This document shows, piece after piece, positions 8,456 through 17,485 of a stretch of DNA of 64,000 bases (within the stretch, counting starts at the first letter, position 1; each line of letters opens with the position of its first letter). The position numbers and the translations under genes were made by a program. Source of the stretch: Clostridium transplantifaecale (lineage in GTDB: Bacteria > Bacillota > Clostridia > Lachnospirales > Lachnospiraceae); assembly GCF_900626075.1 (NCBI RefSeq), contig NZ_UYZY01000010.1, forward strand, positions 33,102 through 97,101, read 5' to 3'. The notes under the pieces are model-generated. The model had not been told where the DNA came from. It searched no databases and saw only the letters and a program-made list of their open reading frames with translations.

Positions 8456-9238
8456 ATGGTCAGAGAAAAACGTATCGAAGAGATTAGGAAATATGTGGCG
8501 GATAACGGGAGTGTTTCACTCGACGAACTCTGTGAACGATTTGATATTTCCAAGAATACGGTCAGAAGAGATGTGGACGGTCTGGTGAAAGCGGGAGCGC
8601 TTAAGAAGGTATACGGAGGGGTGAGTTCCGTTTTATCTTCCCTGCCGGAAAGCAGTTACGATGCAAGGATGGCCCTTGAATCAGATGCAAAAGCGCAGAT
8701 CGCCCGGAGGGCGGCGGAGTTTATTGAGGACGGGGACAGTGTCTTTGTGGATTCCGGCTCCACGACGGGGCGGATTGTGGACTATCTTCATGATAAAAAA
8801 AATGTCACGGTGGTGACGAATAACCTGGATTTTATTATGAAAGCAATTCCTTTAAACAATTTGAAGGTGATTGTATTTTCAGGAATTCTGGATCGCGATA
8901 TAATGGCATTTACCGGGATTGACGACCAGACGGCCAGAATGCTGAGGAATTTTAATTTTAAAAAGGCGTTTTTGTCCGCTACCGGCGTGACGGTTGAATT
9001 TGGCGCCATGAATTCCATTTTGTCTGAGACGGCTTATAAATCCACTGCCGTGGAATGGGCGAAGGAGAGGTATCTCCTTGTGGACAAGACAAAGTTTGGC
9101 AGCGTGACGATTAAAAGTTTCTGCAGGCTGGAGGATATTGACCGCCTGATTACAGACGCCGCTCCGCCGGAGGATATTTCCCGTGCTATGAGGGAGAACG
9201 GCGGCCGGATTATCGAAGTGAAACGGCAGCAGGTGTAG
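8456..9238 (+). CDS. DeoR-family transcriptional regulator (cluster 1)
   Basis: A 260-residue DeoR/GlpR-type repressor. The N-terminal winged helix contains LDELCERFDISKNTVRRDVD, the family recognition helix. The C-terminal DeoRC sensor domain (ISOCOT-like) has VFVDSGSTTGRIVDYL and VTNNLDF, the usual phosphosugar-binding segments, and ends with LLVDKTKFG. Such proteins repress sugar catabolic operons until a phosphorylated intermediate binds. It sits upstream of a VOC protein and the TRAP/kinase/aldolase operon and most likely controls them. It is a clear paralogue of the DeoR at 27556-28326, which also heads a TRAP/kinase/aldolase cluster. Confidence 0.92.
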   Translation: MVREKRIEEIRKYVADNGSVSLDELCERFDISKNTVRRDVDGLVKAGALKKVYGGVSSVLSSLPESSYDARMALESDAKAQIARRAAEFIEDGDSVFVDSGSTTGRIVDYLHDKKNVTVVTNNLDFIMKAIPLNNLKVIVFSGILDRDIMAFTGIDDQTARMLRNFNFKKAFLSATGVTVEFGAMNSILSETAYKSTAVEWAKERYLLVDKTKFGSVTIKSFCRLEDIDRLITDAAPPEDISRAMRENGGRIIEVKRQQV

Positions 9239-9289
9239 TAAACTAGTAAACGGGCTGCTGCGTTTGGCAATAGAGGGAGGGACGATAGA

Positions 9290-9652
9290 ATGAAGTTTAT
9301 TTTTGCAACAATTCATGTAAAAAATCTGGAGGATTCCATCCGGTTTTATGAGTCGGTGCTTGGTATGAAGCTGGTGCGCCGGTTCCCAGGCGGTCCACAG
9401 GCGGAAATTGCGTTTCTGGCGGACGGTCCGGCGGAGATTGAGCTGATTTGCGATAAGAATGCGGAACATACGGGATGCGCCGGAGGACCTTCCCTGGGAC
9501 TTTCCGTGGAAAACCTGGATCAGGCAATAGAGAAGATGAAGGAGCATGACGTGGAAATTGTCAGCGGACCTTTCCAGCCGAATCCTTCTACCCGGTTTTT
9601 CTTTATCCAGGATCCGGACGGCGTGAGCCTTGAAATTATTGAGCAGAAATAA
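9290..9652 (+). CDS. VOC (glyoxalase/bleomycin resistance) family protein
   Basis: A 120-residue vicinal-oxygen-chelate fold with two beta-alpha-beta-beta-beta units: KFIFATIHVKNLEDSIRFYE at the start and FFIQDPDGVSLEII at the end. His9 and the C-terminal Glu occupy expected metal-ligand positions of glyoxalase I-like proteins, and Glu in AEIELI may be a third. The exact reaction (glyoxalase I, epimerase, other) cannot be read from the sequence. It follows deoR by 51 bp with AGAGGGAGGG before the ATG and is probably cotranscribed with it. A terminator follows. Confidence 0.82.
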   Translation: MKFIFATIHVKNLEDSIRFYESVLGMKLVRRFPGGPQAEIAFLADGPAEIELICDKNAEHTGCAGGPSLGLSVENLDQAIEKMKEHDVEIVSGPFQPNPSTRFFFIQDPDGVSLEIIEQK

Positions 9653-9762
9653 GGGAAAGCCGCCTCATCCCGGGATACGGTTTTGTGAAAAGGAATCCAA
9701 ACATTTTGCCGGGGACATAGCCGAAATGGTTTGAATAAAATTAAATAAACAGTCTGAAGCGT

Positions 9763-9799
9763 TTGAGGCCTGCACCGGTCATACGGTGTGGGTCTTTTT
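9763..9799 (+). terminator. Terminator after the deoR-VOC unit
   Basis: GGCCTGCACCG pairs (with G-U) with CGGTGTGGGTC, followed by TTTTTC. It separates deoR-VOC from the TRAP operon promoter. Confidence 0.65.
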
Positions 9800-9800
9800 C

Positions 9801-9830
9801 TATATCATTGGAAAGTGCTTCTATGATATA
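9801..9830. repeat. Short palindromic repeat, copy 1
   Basis: TATATCATTGGAAAGTGCTTCTATGATATA folds as a hairpin with an AAGTGC loop; the positions are given here because the same hairpin recurs at 54832-54855 with compensating GGA/TCC arms. Both copies continue into ATAAAnAGnnCTCCG. It follows a terminator and appears to be a dispersed palindromic unit. Confidence 0.5.
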
Positions 9831-9884
9831 AAAAGTGCTCCGGAGGTATCCGCGGAGCAGGAATTGGCAGGTCTATTCGTATTA

Positions 9885-9965
9885 TAATGAAAATATGGTA
9901 ATTTATGGTAAGATCCACATAAAAAGTGATGGTATAATCAAAATTATAACCATAAAATAACAAAA
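9885..9965. promoter_or_regulatory. Candidate DeoR operator array upstream of TRAP operon 1
   Basis: AT-rich DNA with repeated TATGGTAA-like boxes (9894-9902, 9903-9911, 9928-9936) and an inverted copy TATAACCATAAA near 9945. Such arrays upstream of the promoter are typical of DeoR-regulated operons. This is inference from the repeats alone. Confidence 0.4.
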
Positions 9966-9981
9966 AGTTAATAAATATATA

Positions 9982-10010
9982 TTGAAAAGTTAACCACAAT
10001 GTGATAGCAT
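9982..10010 (+). promoter_or_regulatory. Promoter of TRAP operon 1
   Basis: TTGAAA, 17 bp, TAGCAT, about 48 bp before the dctP start codon. Confidence 0.5.
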
Positions 10011-10057
10011 TAGATTACAATCTTATTAACGGGGTAAATAAAGAAGGAGGTTACAAA

Positions 10058-11158
10058 ATGAGAAAAATGGGTTTGGCATCGATTCTTTTAATGACGGCAT
10101 TGGCGGGGACGACTATTGGGTGCGGCGGTTCCGGGAACAGCCAGCCGGCTCAGAGTTCGGCTCAAAGCGGGAACGCGGGTGAAAGCACGGAGCAGGCCGG
10201 TTCATCAGAGGCGGAGCCGGAGAAGAAAGAGGCGGCGGACGACGGAAAGGTGTATGAGATTACACTGGGAACCGTATGGGCTCCGGAACATTATTTTGCC
10301 AAGGGAATGGACGAGATGGCAAAAGAGCTGGAAGAAAAATCAGGGGGACGTTTTAGCGTCAAGAATTACCATAACTGTACATTAGGAAGCGAGAAGGATT
10401 TAACGGACGGAGTTTCCATGGGGACCGTGACTCTGGCCTGCCTGGGGCCTGGCCAGGTTGGCAACCTGTATGCGCCGCTTCTTGTATTTGACGCTCCGTA
10501 TCTGATTCAGAACAATGACCATATGCAGGCAATTTCCAGGAGTGAAGTATGCAGGGGGATTTGGGAAGATTCTGCAAAGACAATCGGGGTAAGGCCTCTT
10601 GGCAGCCTGTACCTGGGCAGCCGTTTTATCACGACGTCCAAGAAAAAAGTGACGGTTCCGGATGATTTAAAGGGCCTCAAGATAAGAGTGCCGGATCAGC
10701 CGATCAGCATTGCGGAATTTAAGGCGTTCGGGGCTAATCCGACTCCGATGGCATACAGTGAGGTCTATCTGGCGCTTCAGCAGAATGTAGTGGATGGACA
10801 GGAGAATCCACTGGTCCAGATTTCCACCGCGAAGTTCTTTGAAGTCCAGAAGTACCTGAGTAATACGGGCCATGTTGTCCAGATGATTAACCCATGCATC
10901 AATGAAGATTTCTATCAGTCTCTTCCGGAAGACCTGCGCGTTTTGCTTACGGAAACGGTGGAGGCATACTGTGTGAAGCTGAGTGAGGAGAGTGTGGGAC
11001 AGGAGGAAGCGCTGCTTAAGGAACTGCTTGCCCAGGGAATGGAACTCTGCGAGGCGGATAAAGACGCTTTCAGGGAAAATGCAAAGTCCGTGATTCAGGA
11101 GTTTGAACAGCAATGGGGAGAAGGTATTTACGAGGAACTCCAGAACGTAGCGTATTAA
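10058..11158 (+). CDS. dctP: TRAP transporter substrate-binding lipoprotein DctP (cluster 1)
   Basis: A 366-residue extracytoplasmic binding protein. The ATG at 10058 is chosen for AGAAGGAGG 8 bp upstream. The signal peptide ends in a lipobox (TTIGCGGSG), followed by a Ser/Gln/Ala linker. The mature part shows the DctP fold: LGTVWAPEHYFAKGMDEMA, the LKGLKIRVP core, the conserved ANPTPMAYSEVYLALQQNVVDGQENP, which carries the carboxylate-binding region, and FFEVQKYLSNTGH. TRAP systems import organic acids with Na+ or H+ gradients. The substrate is probably a sugar acid, given the adjoining kinase and aldolase genes. Confidence 0.95.
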   Translation: MRKMGLASILLMTALAGTTIGCGGSGNSQPAQSSAQSGNAGESTEQAGSSEAEPEKKEAADDGKVYEITLGTVWAPEHYFAKGMDEMAKELEEKSGGRFSVKNYHNCTLGSEKDLTDGVSMGTVTLACLGPGQVGNLYAPLLVFDAPYLIQNNDHMQAISRSEVCRGIWEDSAKTIGVRPLGSLYLGSRFITTSKKKVTVPDDLKGLKIRVPDQPISIAEFKAFGANPTPMAYSEVYLALQQNVVDGQENPLVQISTAKFFEVQKYLSNTGHVVQMINPCINEDFYQSLPEDLRVLLTETVEAYCVKLSEESVGQEEALLKELLAQGMELCEADKDAFRENAKSVIQEFEQQWGEGIYEELQNVAY

Positions 11159-11195
11159 TGCAGCCGCTTAATACTTGAATGAGGAGTGGAAACAG

Positions 11196-11729
11196 ATGAT
11201 GGGAAAGGTGAAAAAAATAGTGGGAAACCTGGATCAGATTTTAATGGCCGTTACAATGGCGATTGTCTGCATCCTCCTGATTGTCCAGGTGTTTTTCAGA
11301 TATGTTCTGAACAGTCCCCTCATATGGAGTGAGGAGTGCGCAAGATACATGTTTGTGTGGACTGTTATGCTGGGACTCGGATATAACGTCAGAACGAAAA
11401 ACAATATTTCTGTTTCCCTTGTAACATCGCGGCTTCCGCAGGGCATCCAGAGGGGGATGGAATACATAACGGATTTAATAGTGCTTGCATCGTATCTGTT
11501 CTGTCTCCCGCCGATCATGAAATACCTGGAGGCCCAGAGCAGGATCCGGTCGACGGCCATGCGGATGCCGATGGGATTTCTGGCAGTGTCCGTTCTGATC
11601 GGCGTTCTGAGCCTCTTACTTCAGACCGCGGTATCATTCGCCATGAAAATGAAGCATGACATGAAGAAGCGGGATACAGACAGGCACGGCATGGAAAAGC
11701 ACAATGCAGAGAGGAGGGGGGAGAAATGA
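11196..11729 (+). CDS. dctQ: TRAP transporter small permease DctQ (cluster 1)
   Basis: The small four-span membrane subunit of a TRAP transporter, 177 residues. The ATG at 11196 is preferred over an upstream TTG because GAGGAG lies 9 bp before it. Hydrophobic segments begin with LMAVTMAIVCILLIVQVFFR, and the family motif WSEECARYMFVWTVMLG is present. The C-terminal tail is highly charged (KMKHDMKKRDTDRHGMEKH). It overlaps dctM by 4 bp (ATGA), so translation is coupled. Confidence 0.92.
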   Translation: MMGKVKKIVGNLDQILMAVTMAIVCILLIVQVFFRYVLNSPLIWSEECARYMFVWTVMLGLGYNVRTKNNISVSLVTSRLPQGIQRGMEYITDLIVLASYLFCLPPIMKYLEAQSRIRSTAMRMPMGFLAVSVLIGVLSLLLQTAVSFAMKMKHDMKKRDTDRHGMEKHNAERRGEK

Positions 11730-13000
11730 CTATTGGAATGTTTATGCTTATGTTTTTCATTATGATCCTGTTGAATATTCCCATTGTATACTGCATGTTT
11801 ATCCCCTCCCTCGCGTTTCTCTATACGAATGGGATTCCGCTCAATGTGATACCACAGCGGCTGATTGCGGGCGTGGACTCGTTTTCCCTGCTGGCGGTTC
11901 CGCTGTTTGTACTGGCGGGAGCGGTGATGAACAGTTCGGGAATCACGGACCGTATTTTCTACTTTGCACAGAAGATGCTGGGACATCTGACCGGCGGGCT
12001 GGGTTATGCCAATGTGGCGGCCAGCGTTATCTTTGCCGGAATGTCGGGTTCCGCTATCGCCGACGCAGGGGGCCTGGGAGCCGTGGAAGTGCAGGCAATG
12101 AAACAGCATGGATACGATGAGGATTTCAGTCTCGCCGTGACGGGGGCATCGTCGATTATCGGCCCTATCATACCGCCCAGTATACCGGCCATCATATTTG
12201 CCGTGTCGGCCGAGGTATCGGTGGGCAGGCTGTTTGTGGCAGGCGTTGTGCCGGGGCTTCTGATGGCATGCACAATGTGCTTCTTAGTATATATGACATG
12301 CAGGAAACGCAATTACGCCAAAGACAAAAGAGCTTCCGCGGGAGAAAAATGGCGGGCATTCAAGCGGGCGTTTTTCCCTCTGATGACTCCTGTGATTATT
12401 CTGGCGGGCACATTTTCCGGCGTATTTACACCCACTGAGACGGCGAGCGCAACGGTGGTTTACAGCCTGATACTGGGCTTTGCTTACCGCTCCATCGGAA
12501 TCCGGGAAATCCCCCGTGTTTTGATGGATACGGCCAGGACAACGGTCAGCGTTATGACGATTGTATCGGCGTCGGCGTTATTTTCCTGGGTTCTTACCTA
12601 TGCCAAATTCCCGGAAGTGATGGCGGCGGTATTTACCGGATTTGTGACGAGTAAGGCTCTGGCTCTGATTGTAATCAATGTGCTGCTGCTGATTGTCGGC
12701 ACATTTATGGATAACTCGGCGGCGATTCCGATTCTGGCTCCCGTGCTTCTGCCTATAGCGGTTTCTTACGGCGTGGATCCGATTCATTTCGGGATTATTA
12801 TGATTCTGAATCTGATGATTGGTCTTTTGACGCCTCCGGTGGGCATGGTTCTTTATGTGCTGGTCGGTATGTCCGATGTGCCGATGGAGAAAATTGTGAA
12901 ATGCATGCTGCCGTTTATATTAGTTTTATCCGCACTTTTGTTGGTGATAACATTTGTGCCGGGTATCTCGATGGCGCTGCCGACGCTGCTTTTTAAATAG
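11726..13000 (+). CDS. dctM: TRAP transporter large permease DctM (cluster 1)
   Basis: A 424-residue permease of the DctM/SiaM type with about 12 membrane segments. Family signatures are GMSGSAIADAGGLGAVE near residue 95, IGPIIPPSIPAIIFA near residue 145, TPTETASATVVYSLILG and MIGLLTPPVGMVLYV near the C-terminus. With DctP and DctQ it forms the ion-coupled importer. It overlaps the end of dctQ and is followed by the kinase gene after 53 bp, so transport and catabolism are in one operon. Confidence 0.95.
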   Translation: MTIGMFMLMFFIMILLNIPIVYCMFIPSLAFLYTNGIPLNVIPQRLIAGVDSFSLLAVPLFVLAGAVMNSSGITDRIFYFAQKMLGHLTGGLGYANVAASVIFAGMSGSAIADAGGLGAVEVQAMKQHGYDEDFSLAVTGASSIIGPIIPPSIPAIIFAVSAEVSVGRLFVAGVVPGLLMACTMCFLVYMTCRKRNYAKDKRASAGEKWRAFKRAFFPLMTPVIILAGTFSGVFTPTETASATVVYSLILGFAYRSIGIREIPRVLMDTARTTVSVMTIVSASALFSWVLTYAKFPEVMAAVFTGFVTSKALALIVINVLLLIVGTFMDNSAAIPILAPVLLPIAVSYGVDPIHFGIIMILNLMIGLLTPPVGMVLYVLVGMSDVPMEKIVKCMLPFILVLSALLLVITFVPGISMALPTLLFK

Positions 13001-13053
13001 GATGAGCGGCCGCCGTAAATCGGACAGGCGGTATAGAGGAGGATAAAAAGAGA

Positions 13054-14079
13054 ATGGACAAAATGTTATTTGACAGGAGCAAGCCCAGGGATCTTGTTGC
13101 CATCGGCCGTTCGGGAGTCGATCTGTATCCGGAACAGTTTGCCCCGATGGAAGAGGTGGTTTCATTTACAAAACATGTGGGCGGTTCCCCGACCAATACA
13201 GCCGTGCAGGCGGCAAAGATGGGGCTGGACACGGCCTTTATAGGCAATGTTTCGGGCGATAAATTCGGAACTTATGTAAAATATTATCTGGAGCAGGAAG
13301 GCATCGACACATCCGCCATGACGGTGGAACAGGAGCAGAATATCCGGCAGAGTCTGGCCGTAGCGGAACAGAGGGAAAAGGGAAAAATAGAGTATTTTTT
13401 CTACAGGCAGGATCCGGCGGATCTCCATCTTAAAATGGATGCGGTGAAAGAGAGCTTTATCAGCCAGTTTAAAGTCCTGCTTGTTTCCGGGGCGTCACTG
13501 TGCGCCAGTCCTGCGCGGGAGGCCGTGCTGCTGGCCGTGGAGTACGCTAAGAGGAATAACGTGACGGTGGTATTTGATCCCGATTACCGGCGTGAGGGAT
13601 GGTATTCGGAGGAAGAGACCTCACTCTATTACCATATGGCGGCCGGGATGGCGGACATTATCGTATCCACCAGGGAAGAATTCGACATTCTGGAAAAAAT
13701 TGTGAATCCGGGAAATGAGGACGACCGGATTTCTGCCGAAACTTATCTGGAACGGGGAGTAAAGATGGTCTGCATGAAGCGGGGAGAAGACGGAGCGGCC
13801 GCCTATACACGGGACGGAGATGTTTACTACGGCGCCGTCATGCCTGCGCACGTCTACAAAACGCTGGGAGCCGGTGATTCATTCTGCGGGACATTGATTG
13901 CAAAACTGATAGAAGGTGAGACAATACCGGAGGCGCTCAAATTTGCGGCAGCGGCAGCCTCCATAACTATCTCGGGCAAGAGCTGCTCCGACTCAATGCC
14001 GGACAAAGCCAGGCTTCAAAGCTATATGGAGGCATACGAGGAGGGACGGATTGAACAGTGGGACGGCTGGAATCAGTAA
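13054..14079 (+). CDS. PfkB-family sugar kinase, IolC-like (cluster 1)
   Basis: A 341-residue ribokinase/PfkB kinase. Early residues show GRSGVDLYPEQF and HVGGSPTNTAVQAAKMG, the substrate-binding pattern seen in 5-dehydro-2-deoxygluconokinase (IolC). The C-terminal anion-hole and catalytic motif LGAGDSFCGTLI is intact. PfkB kinases transfer ATP phosphate to a terminal hydroxyl of a sugar or keto acid. Being between a TRAP transporter and an aldolase suggests it phosphorylates the imported (or oxidised) sugar acid before aldol cleavage. The cluster has no IolB, D, E or G, so inositol breakdown itself is not implied. GAGGAGGATAAAAAG precedes the ATG. Confidence 0.9.
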   Translation: MDKMLFDRSKPRDLVAIGRSGVDLYPEQFAPMEEVVSFTKHVGGSPTNTAVQAAKMGLDTAFIGNVSGDKFGTYVKYYLEQEGIDTSAMTVEQEQNIRQSLAVAEQREKGKIEYFFYRQDPADLHLKMDAVKESFISQFKVLLVSGASLCASPAREAVLLAVEYAKRNNVTVVFDPDYRREGWYSEEETSLYYHMAAGMADIIVSTREEFDILEKIVNPGNEDDRISAETYLERGVKMVCMKRGEDGAAAYTRDGDVYYGAVMPAHVYKTLGAGDSFCGTLIAKLIEGETIPEALKFAAAAASITISGKSCSDSMPDKARLQSYMEAYEEGRIEQWDGWNQ

Positions 14080-14097
14080 TAGAAAGAAGGAGAAATT

Positions 14098-14931
14098 ATG
14101 AATCCAACATTTACAGGTGTCGGGAAGACAACCAGGATGAAACGTATTTTCGGCGGGGACGGTAAGGCTCTGATGGTTGCTATCAATCATGGACTCGGAT
14201 GCGGACCTATAAACGGAATAGAGGATATGGACGGGCTGTTAAAGGCGCTGGTGGAAGAAAAACCGGATTCGCTGACCTTACATAAGGGGATAGCGCTCCG
14301 CCATATGGAACGCTTTGCGGGCGAGATCCCTCTGATTCTTAAATGTACTAATGCGACGCGTTTTCTTTCGCCGGAGGAGACCGGAATTGCGCAGGTGGAG
14401 GAGGCGGTAACGCTGGGGGCCGATGCTATTGCTCTGGGGCTGACGCTGTGCAGTAAATATGAGGGGCAGGAGATAGAGAGGGCAGCCTCCTTTATCAGGA
14501 CAGCGGAAAAATTCGGGATGCCCACGGTAACCCACAGTTATCCTAGCGGAGGTTTAATACCGGATTCGGAGCGCCACAGCGTGGAAAATGTCAAATATGC
14601 CGTCCGTGTTTCCCTGGAGCTGGGAGTTGACATCATTAAAACATTCTGGACCGGCTCCGGGAAGAGTTTTGAGGAAATTGTAAGGACGGGAGAACCTGCT
14701 AAAGTCGTGATCTCGGGAGGACCGCTTTGCCGTACGACACGCGAGTGTTTTGAAATGACGAAACAGGGCATGGATGCCGGGGCGGCCGGAATCACCTATG
14801 GAAGGAATATCTGGCAGAGCAGTTATCCGGCCGCGGTTCTCAAAGGGCTCCGGGCGATTGTCCACGACGGAGCATCCGTGGACAGGGCGATGGAACTGGC
14901 AGAGGATGCCGCCGGATGCCATTTGGAATAA
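14098..14931 (+). CDS. Class I aldolase, DhnA/FbaB-DeoC family (cluster 1)
   Basis: A 277-residue Schiff-base aldolase of the archaeal-type class I fructose-bisphosphate aldolase / LsrF family. Visible are MVAINHGLGCGPINGIEDM (phosphate- and substrate-loop), TVTHSYPSGG, and GVDIIKTFWTG, where the Lys is the expected Schiff-base residue. The glycine-rich VVISGGP near residue 205 and AAGITYGRNIWQ bind phosphate in this family. It probably cleaves the phosphorylated product of the adjacent kinase into two three-carbon units. AAAGAAGGAGAAATT precedes the ATG, 19 bp after the kinase stop. Confidence 0.88.
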   Translation: MNPTFTGVGKTTRMKRIFGGDGKALMVAINHGLGCGPINGIEDMDGLLKALVEEKPDSLTLHKGIALRHMERFAGEIPLILKCTNATRFLSPEETGIAQVEEAVTLGADAIALGLTLCSKYEGQEIERAASFIRTAEKFGMPTVTHSYPSGGLIPDSERHSVENVKYAVRVSLELGVDIIKTFWTGSGKSFEEIVRTGEPAKVVISGGPLCRTTRECFEMTKQGMDAGAAGITYGRNIWQSSYPAAVLKGLRAIVHDGASVDRAMELAEDAAGCHLE

Positions 14932-14984
14932 GCGGTTTAGGACAGCGTAGGAACGATAATAGCGAATCATATGGGGAGGAGAAC

Positions 14985-16040
14985 GTGTCCGGGAATAAAA
15001 TGATGAAAACTGCAAGGCTGTACGGGCCATGCAGGATTGTGATGGAAGAGGAAAGAATACCGGAGATTGCAAAAACGCAGGTTTTGCTGAAGATTTTGTG
15101 CTTTGGCGTGTGCGGCAGTGATATGCAGATTTATCACGGAAAGCATAAAGCTGTTACAATGCCCGTTGTGATGGGGCATGAGATGGCGGCTGCCGTGGTA
15201 AAAACGGGAGCCAGTGTCAGGCAGTTTAAAGAGGGGGACAAGGTTACCGTGGAGCCTCAGATTATGTGCGGCACTTGTTATCCCTGTCTGACCGGCCGCT
15301 TTAATGTCTGCGAGAATTTAAAAGTGATGGGAGTGCATGTGGACGGATGCAACTGCGAATATTATGCAGTGGAGGAGAAATATCTTCATCATATACCTTC
15401 TGATATGGAACCGGAGAAAGCGGCGCTGGCCGAACCGCTGGCGGTAGCGGTAGGGTGCGTCGGAAGAAGCCGGAGGATACGGGGAGGAAATGTTCTCGTC
15501 GTCGGGGCGGGGACCATTGGAAACCTGGTGCTGCAGGCTGCAAAAGCTGCGGGAGCGGAGCGGATATTGGCGGCGGACAGGAATGAAGAACGTCTTCACT
15601 ATGCAAAAGTATGCGGAGCGGACGATACGGCTAATACGGAGACAGTGGATCTTAAAACTGCTGTAGAAGAGTGCTTCGGAGTCAGGAAAGCAGACGTTAT
15701 TATAGACTGCGCCGCAGTTCCGGCAGTTTTTAAACAGATTCTTCATGCGGCCAGACCGGATTCCGATATAATCCTGACGGGAAATTATAAAGAGCCGGTG
15801 GACTTTGAAATTCCCCTGATTCAGAGAAGGGAGATCAATCTGCTGGGACATATGATGTATGTCCGGGAGGATTTTGAAACGGCCATCCGTCTTCTCTATG
15901 AGGGGAAAATTGAAATTTCCAAAACCGTGAGCCAGAGATTTCCTTTCAGCCGGTATGCACAGGCTCTTGAATTTGCGGACCGGAATCCGGAAAAGGTAAT
16001 GAAGATGATGATCTATATGGATGAGCGGAAAGAAGGGTAG
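14985..16040 (+). CDS. Zinc-dependent medium-chain dehydrogenase (cluster 1)
   Basis: A 351-residue MDR-family dehydrogenase similar to sorbitol, L-idonate or threonine dehydrogenases. The GTG at 14985 follows GGAGGA by 4 bp; an ATG at 15000 is the alternative start. Catalytic zinc ligands are in FGVCGSDMQIYHG and VMGHEMAA; the structural zinc site is CGTCYPCLTGRFNVC. The NAD(P)-binding motif is VVGAGTIGNLVLQAA. It probably oxidises an imported polyol or sugar acid to the keto form used by the kinase. It is the last gene of the operon and meets a hairpin after the stop. Confidence 0.9.
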   Translation: MSGNKMMKTARLYGPCRIVMEEERIPEIAKTQVLLKILCFGVCGSDMQIYHGKHKAVTMPVVMGHEMAAAVVKTGASVRQFKEGDKVTVEPQIMCGTCYPCLTGRFNVCENLKVMGVHVDGCNCEYYAVEEKYLHHIPSDMEPEKAALAEPLAVAVGCVGRSRRIRGGNVLVVGAGTIGNLVLQAAKAAGAERILAADRNEERLHYAKVCGADDTANTETVDLKTAVEECFGVRKADVIIDCAAVPAVFKQILHAARPDSDIILTGNYKEPVDFEIPLIQRREINLLGHMMYVREDFETAIRLLYEGKIEISKTVSQRFPFSRYAQALEFADRNPEKVMKMMIYMDERKEG

Positions 16041-16046
16041 GCCGTT

Positions 16047-16096
16047 GTAAATGCCTTAGGAGGAGATGAAACAAATCCGCCTGAGGCATTTTAACC
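16047..16096. terminator. Terminator between cluster 1 and the MATE gene
   Basis: AAATGCCTTA pairs with TGAGGCATTT across about 25 nt, then TTAACC. It lies between two convergent transcripts. Confidence 0.55.
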
Positions 16097-16156
16097 GGTA
16101 TTTTTATTACGGTATTGTTACGGTGTTTTTGGCAGCATAGTCTGAGGCGGATATTT

Positions 16157-17485
16157 TCAGTCCAATTTTTTCCGGAACCACACCATAAAGGATAACGCAA
16201 GAAGAGCGGTCATAATTTCCGCCGACAGTGACGTCAGCCAGACCCCGTCGATCCCCAGAAAAGCGGGGAGGACAAGGAGGGAGCACAGTGGGAAAACAAA
16301 GGTCTGCCCGGAGGAGATAGCCAGTGAGATAACCGGCCGGTTCATTGCAGTGAAGAAGGAGCTTGCCGCCGTCCCGATCCAGTTCACCAGATAGGAGAAG
16401 GAGAAAAGCCGCATGGCCCGGGAAGATATAGCAAGCAGTTCCGGCTGGTCTCCCTCCATAAAAAACGGGATGATGAGATGGCCTCCCGTGAGCATAAATA
16501 TCATGGCGGAAATGGAGATAACCGCCCCGGCCGTCATCAGGATTTTTTCCAGTCCGAACATCCGGCTGTATTTCTTTGCGCCGTAATTATAGCTGATGGC
16601 GGGCTGCAGGGCGTCTACCATACCAAAGAGCATGGAGCTGACAAAGGAATCAATGTACATGACAATTGAAAAGGCCGCAACTGCCATTGAGCCGGATAAC
16701 TTGAGCAGCACCGTGTTCATGATGACCATGAAGACGGAGGCGGAAATATTGGAAAAGAATTCCGAGCTGCCGTTGCCGATGATGTTTCTCAGTATGTGCC
16801 ACGGGATACGGGGAGTGACAAAACGCAGAACAAGTTTCCTGCTAAAAAACGGCAGCAGGCCGATTACTGTTCCGATTGTCAGGCTGATACAGGATGCCAG
16901 CGCAGCCGACGAAACTCCCATTCGGAAATGTACGATAAAAAGCCAGTCGAGAAACAGATTGGAAAGAGCGATGAAAATATTCATTCCCATGCTGTAAATC
17001 GTCTTCCCGCAGACTCTTAAGTAATTGTCAAGCGCAAAGAAAATCATGATAAACGGGGCGAAAACGGCATATACGCGCATGTATTCGACGGCGGCGTTAA
17101 GGACATCGGCCCCGGCTCCCATGAGCCTGACGGCCCAGGCGCCACCAAAATATCCGGCCAGGCCTACCAGGCAGGAGATGGCGGCGATAAAGAGGGCGCT
17201 GAAACTGAAAACGCTGCAGGCCTCTTTCTCTTTTCCCTGTCCGAGCCGGATGGAAATCTGGACGGAGGAGCCGACGGCCACCATGTCGGACAATGCAAAG
17301 CTAATCATAATGATAGGCATGACAAGGTTAATCGCAGCCAGTGCGCCTGCGCCGATGAATTTGCCGACAAAGATACCGTCGGCCACCATGTACAGGGATG
17401 ACACCGCCATACCCGCCATACTTGGTAGGGCGCAGCGGAAAAACAGTTTCAGGGGGGAGAGAGTGGCAAACATTTTATGTTCCAT
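16157..17485 (-). CDS. MATE-family efflux transporter
   Basis: A 442-residue multidrug and toxic compound extrusion protein with about 12 membrane spans in two homologous halves. The N-terminal half has LPSMAGMAVSSLYMVADGIF and GAGALAAINLVMPI, both typical of MATE proteins of the NorM/DinF type. Such pumps export cationic drugs or metabolites with Na+ or H+. Its start codon overlaps the stop codon of the upstream marR gene by one base, so the pair is translationally coupled and the regulator very likely controls the pump. Confidence 0.93.
   Translation of the reverse strand: MEHKMFATLSPLKLFFRCALPSMAGMAVSSLYMVADGIFVGKFIGAGALAAINLVMPIIMISFALSDMVAVGSSVQISIRLGQGKEKEACSVFSFSALFIAAISCLVGLAGYFGGAWAVRLMGAGADVLNAAVEYMRVYAVFAPFIMIFFALDNYLRVCGKTIYSMGMNIFIALSNLFLDWLFIVHFRMGVSSAALASCISLTIGTVIGLLPFFSRKLVLRFVTPRIPWHILRNIIGNGSSEFFSNISASVFMVIMNTVLLKLSGSMAVAAFSIVMYIDSFVSSMLFGMVDALQPAISYNYGAKKYSRMFGLEKILMTAGAVISISAMIFMLTGGHLIIPFFMEGDQPELLAISSRAMRLFSFSYLVNWIGTAASSFFTAMNRPVISLAISSGQTFVFPLCSLLVLPAFLGIDGVWLTSLSAEIMTALLALSFMVWFRKKLD

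Noticed and set aside
13054..14931. myo-Inositol catabolic operon
   Set aside because: IolC-like kinase and an aldolase are present, but IolG, IolE, IolD, IolB and a known inositol transporter are absent from both clusters.
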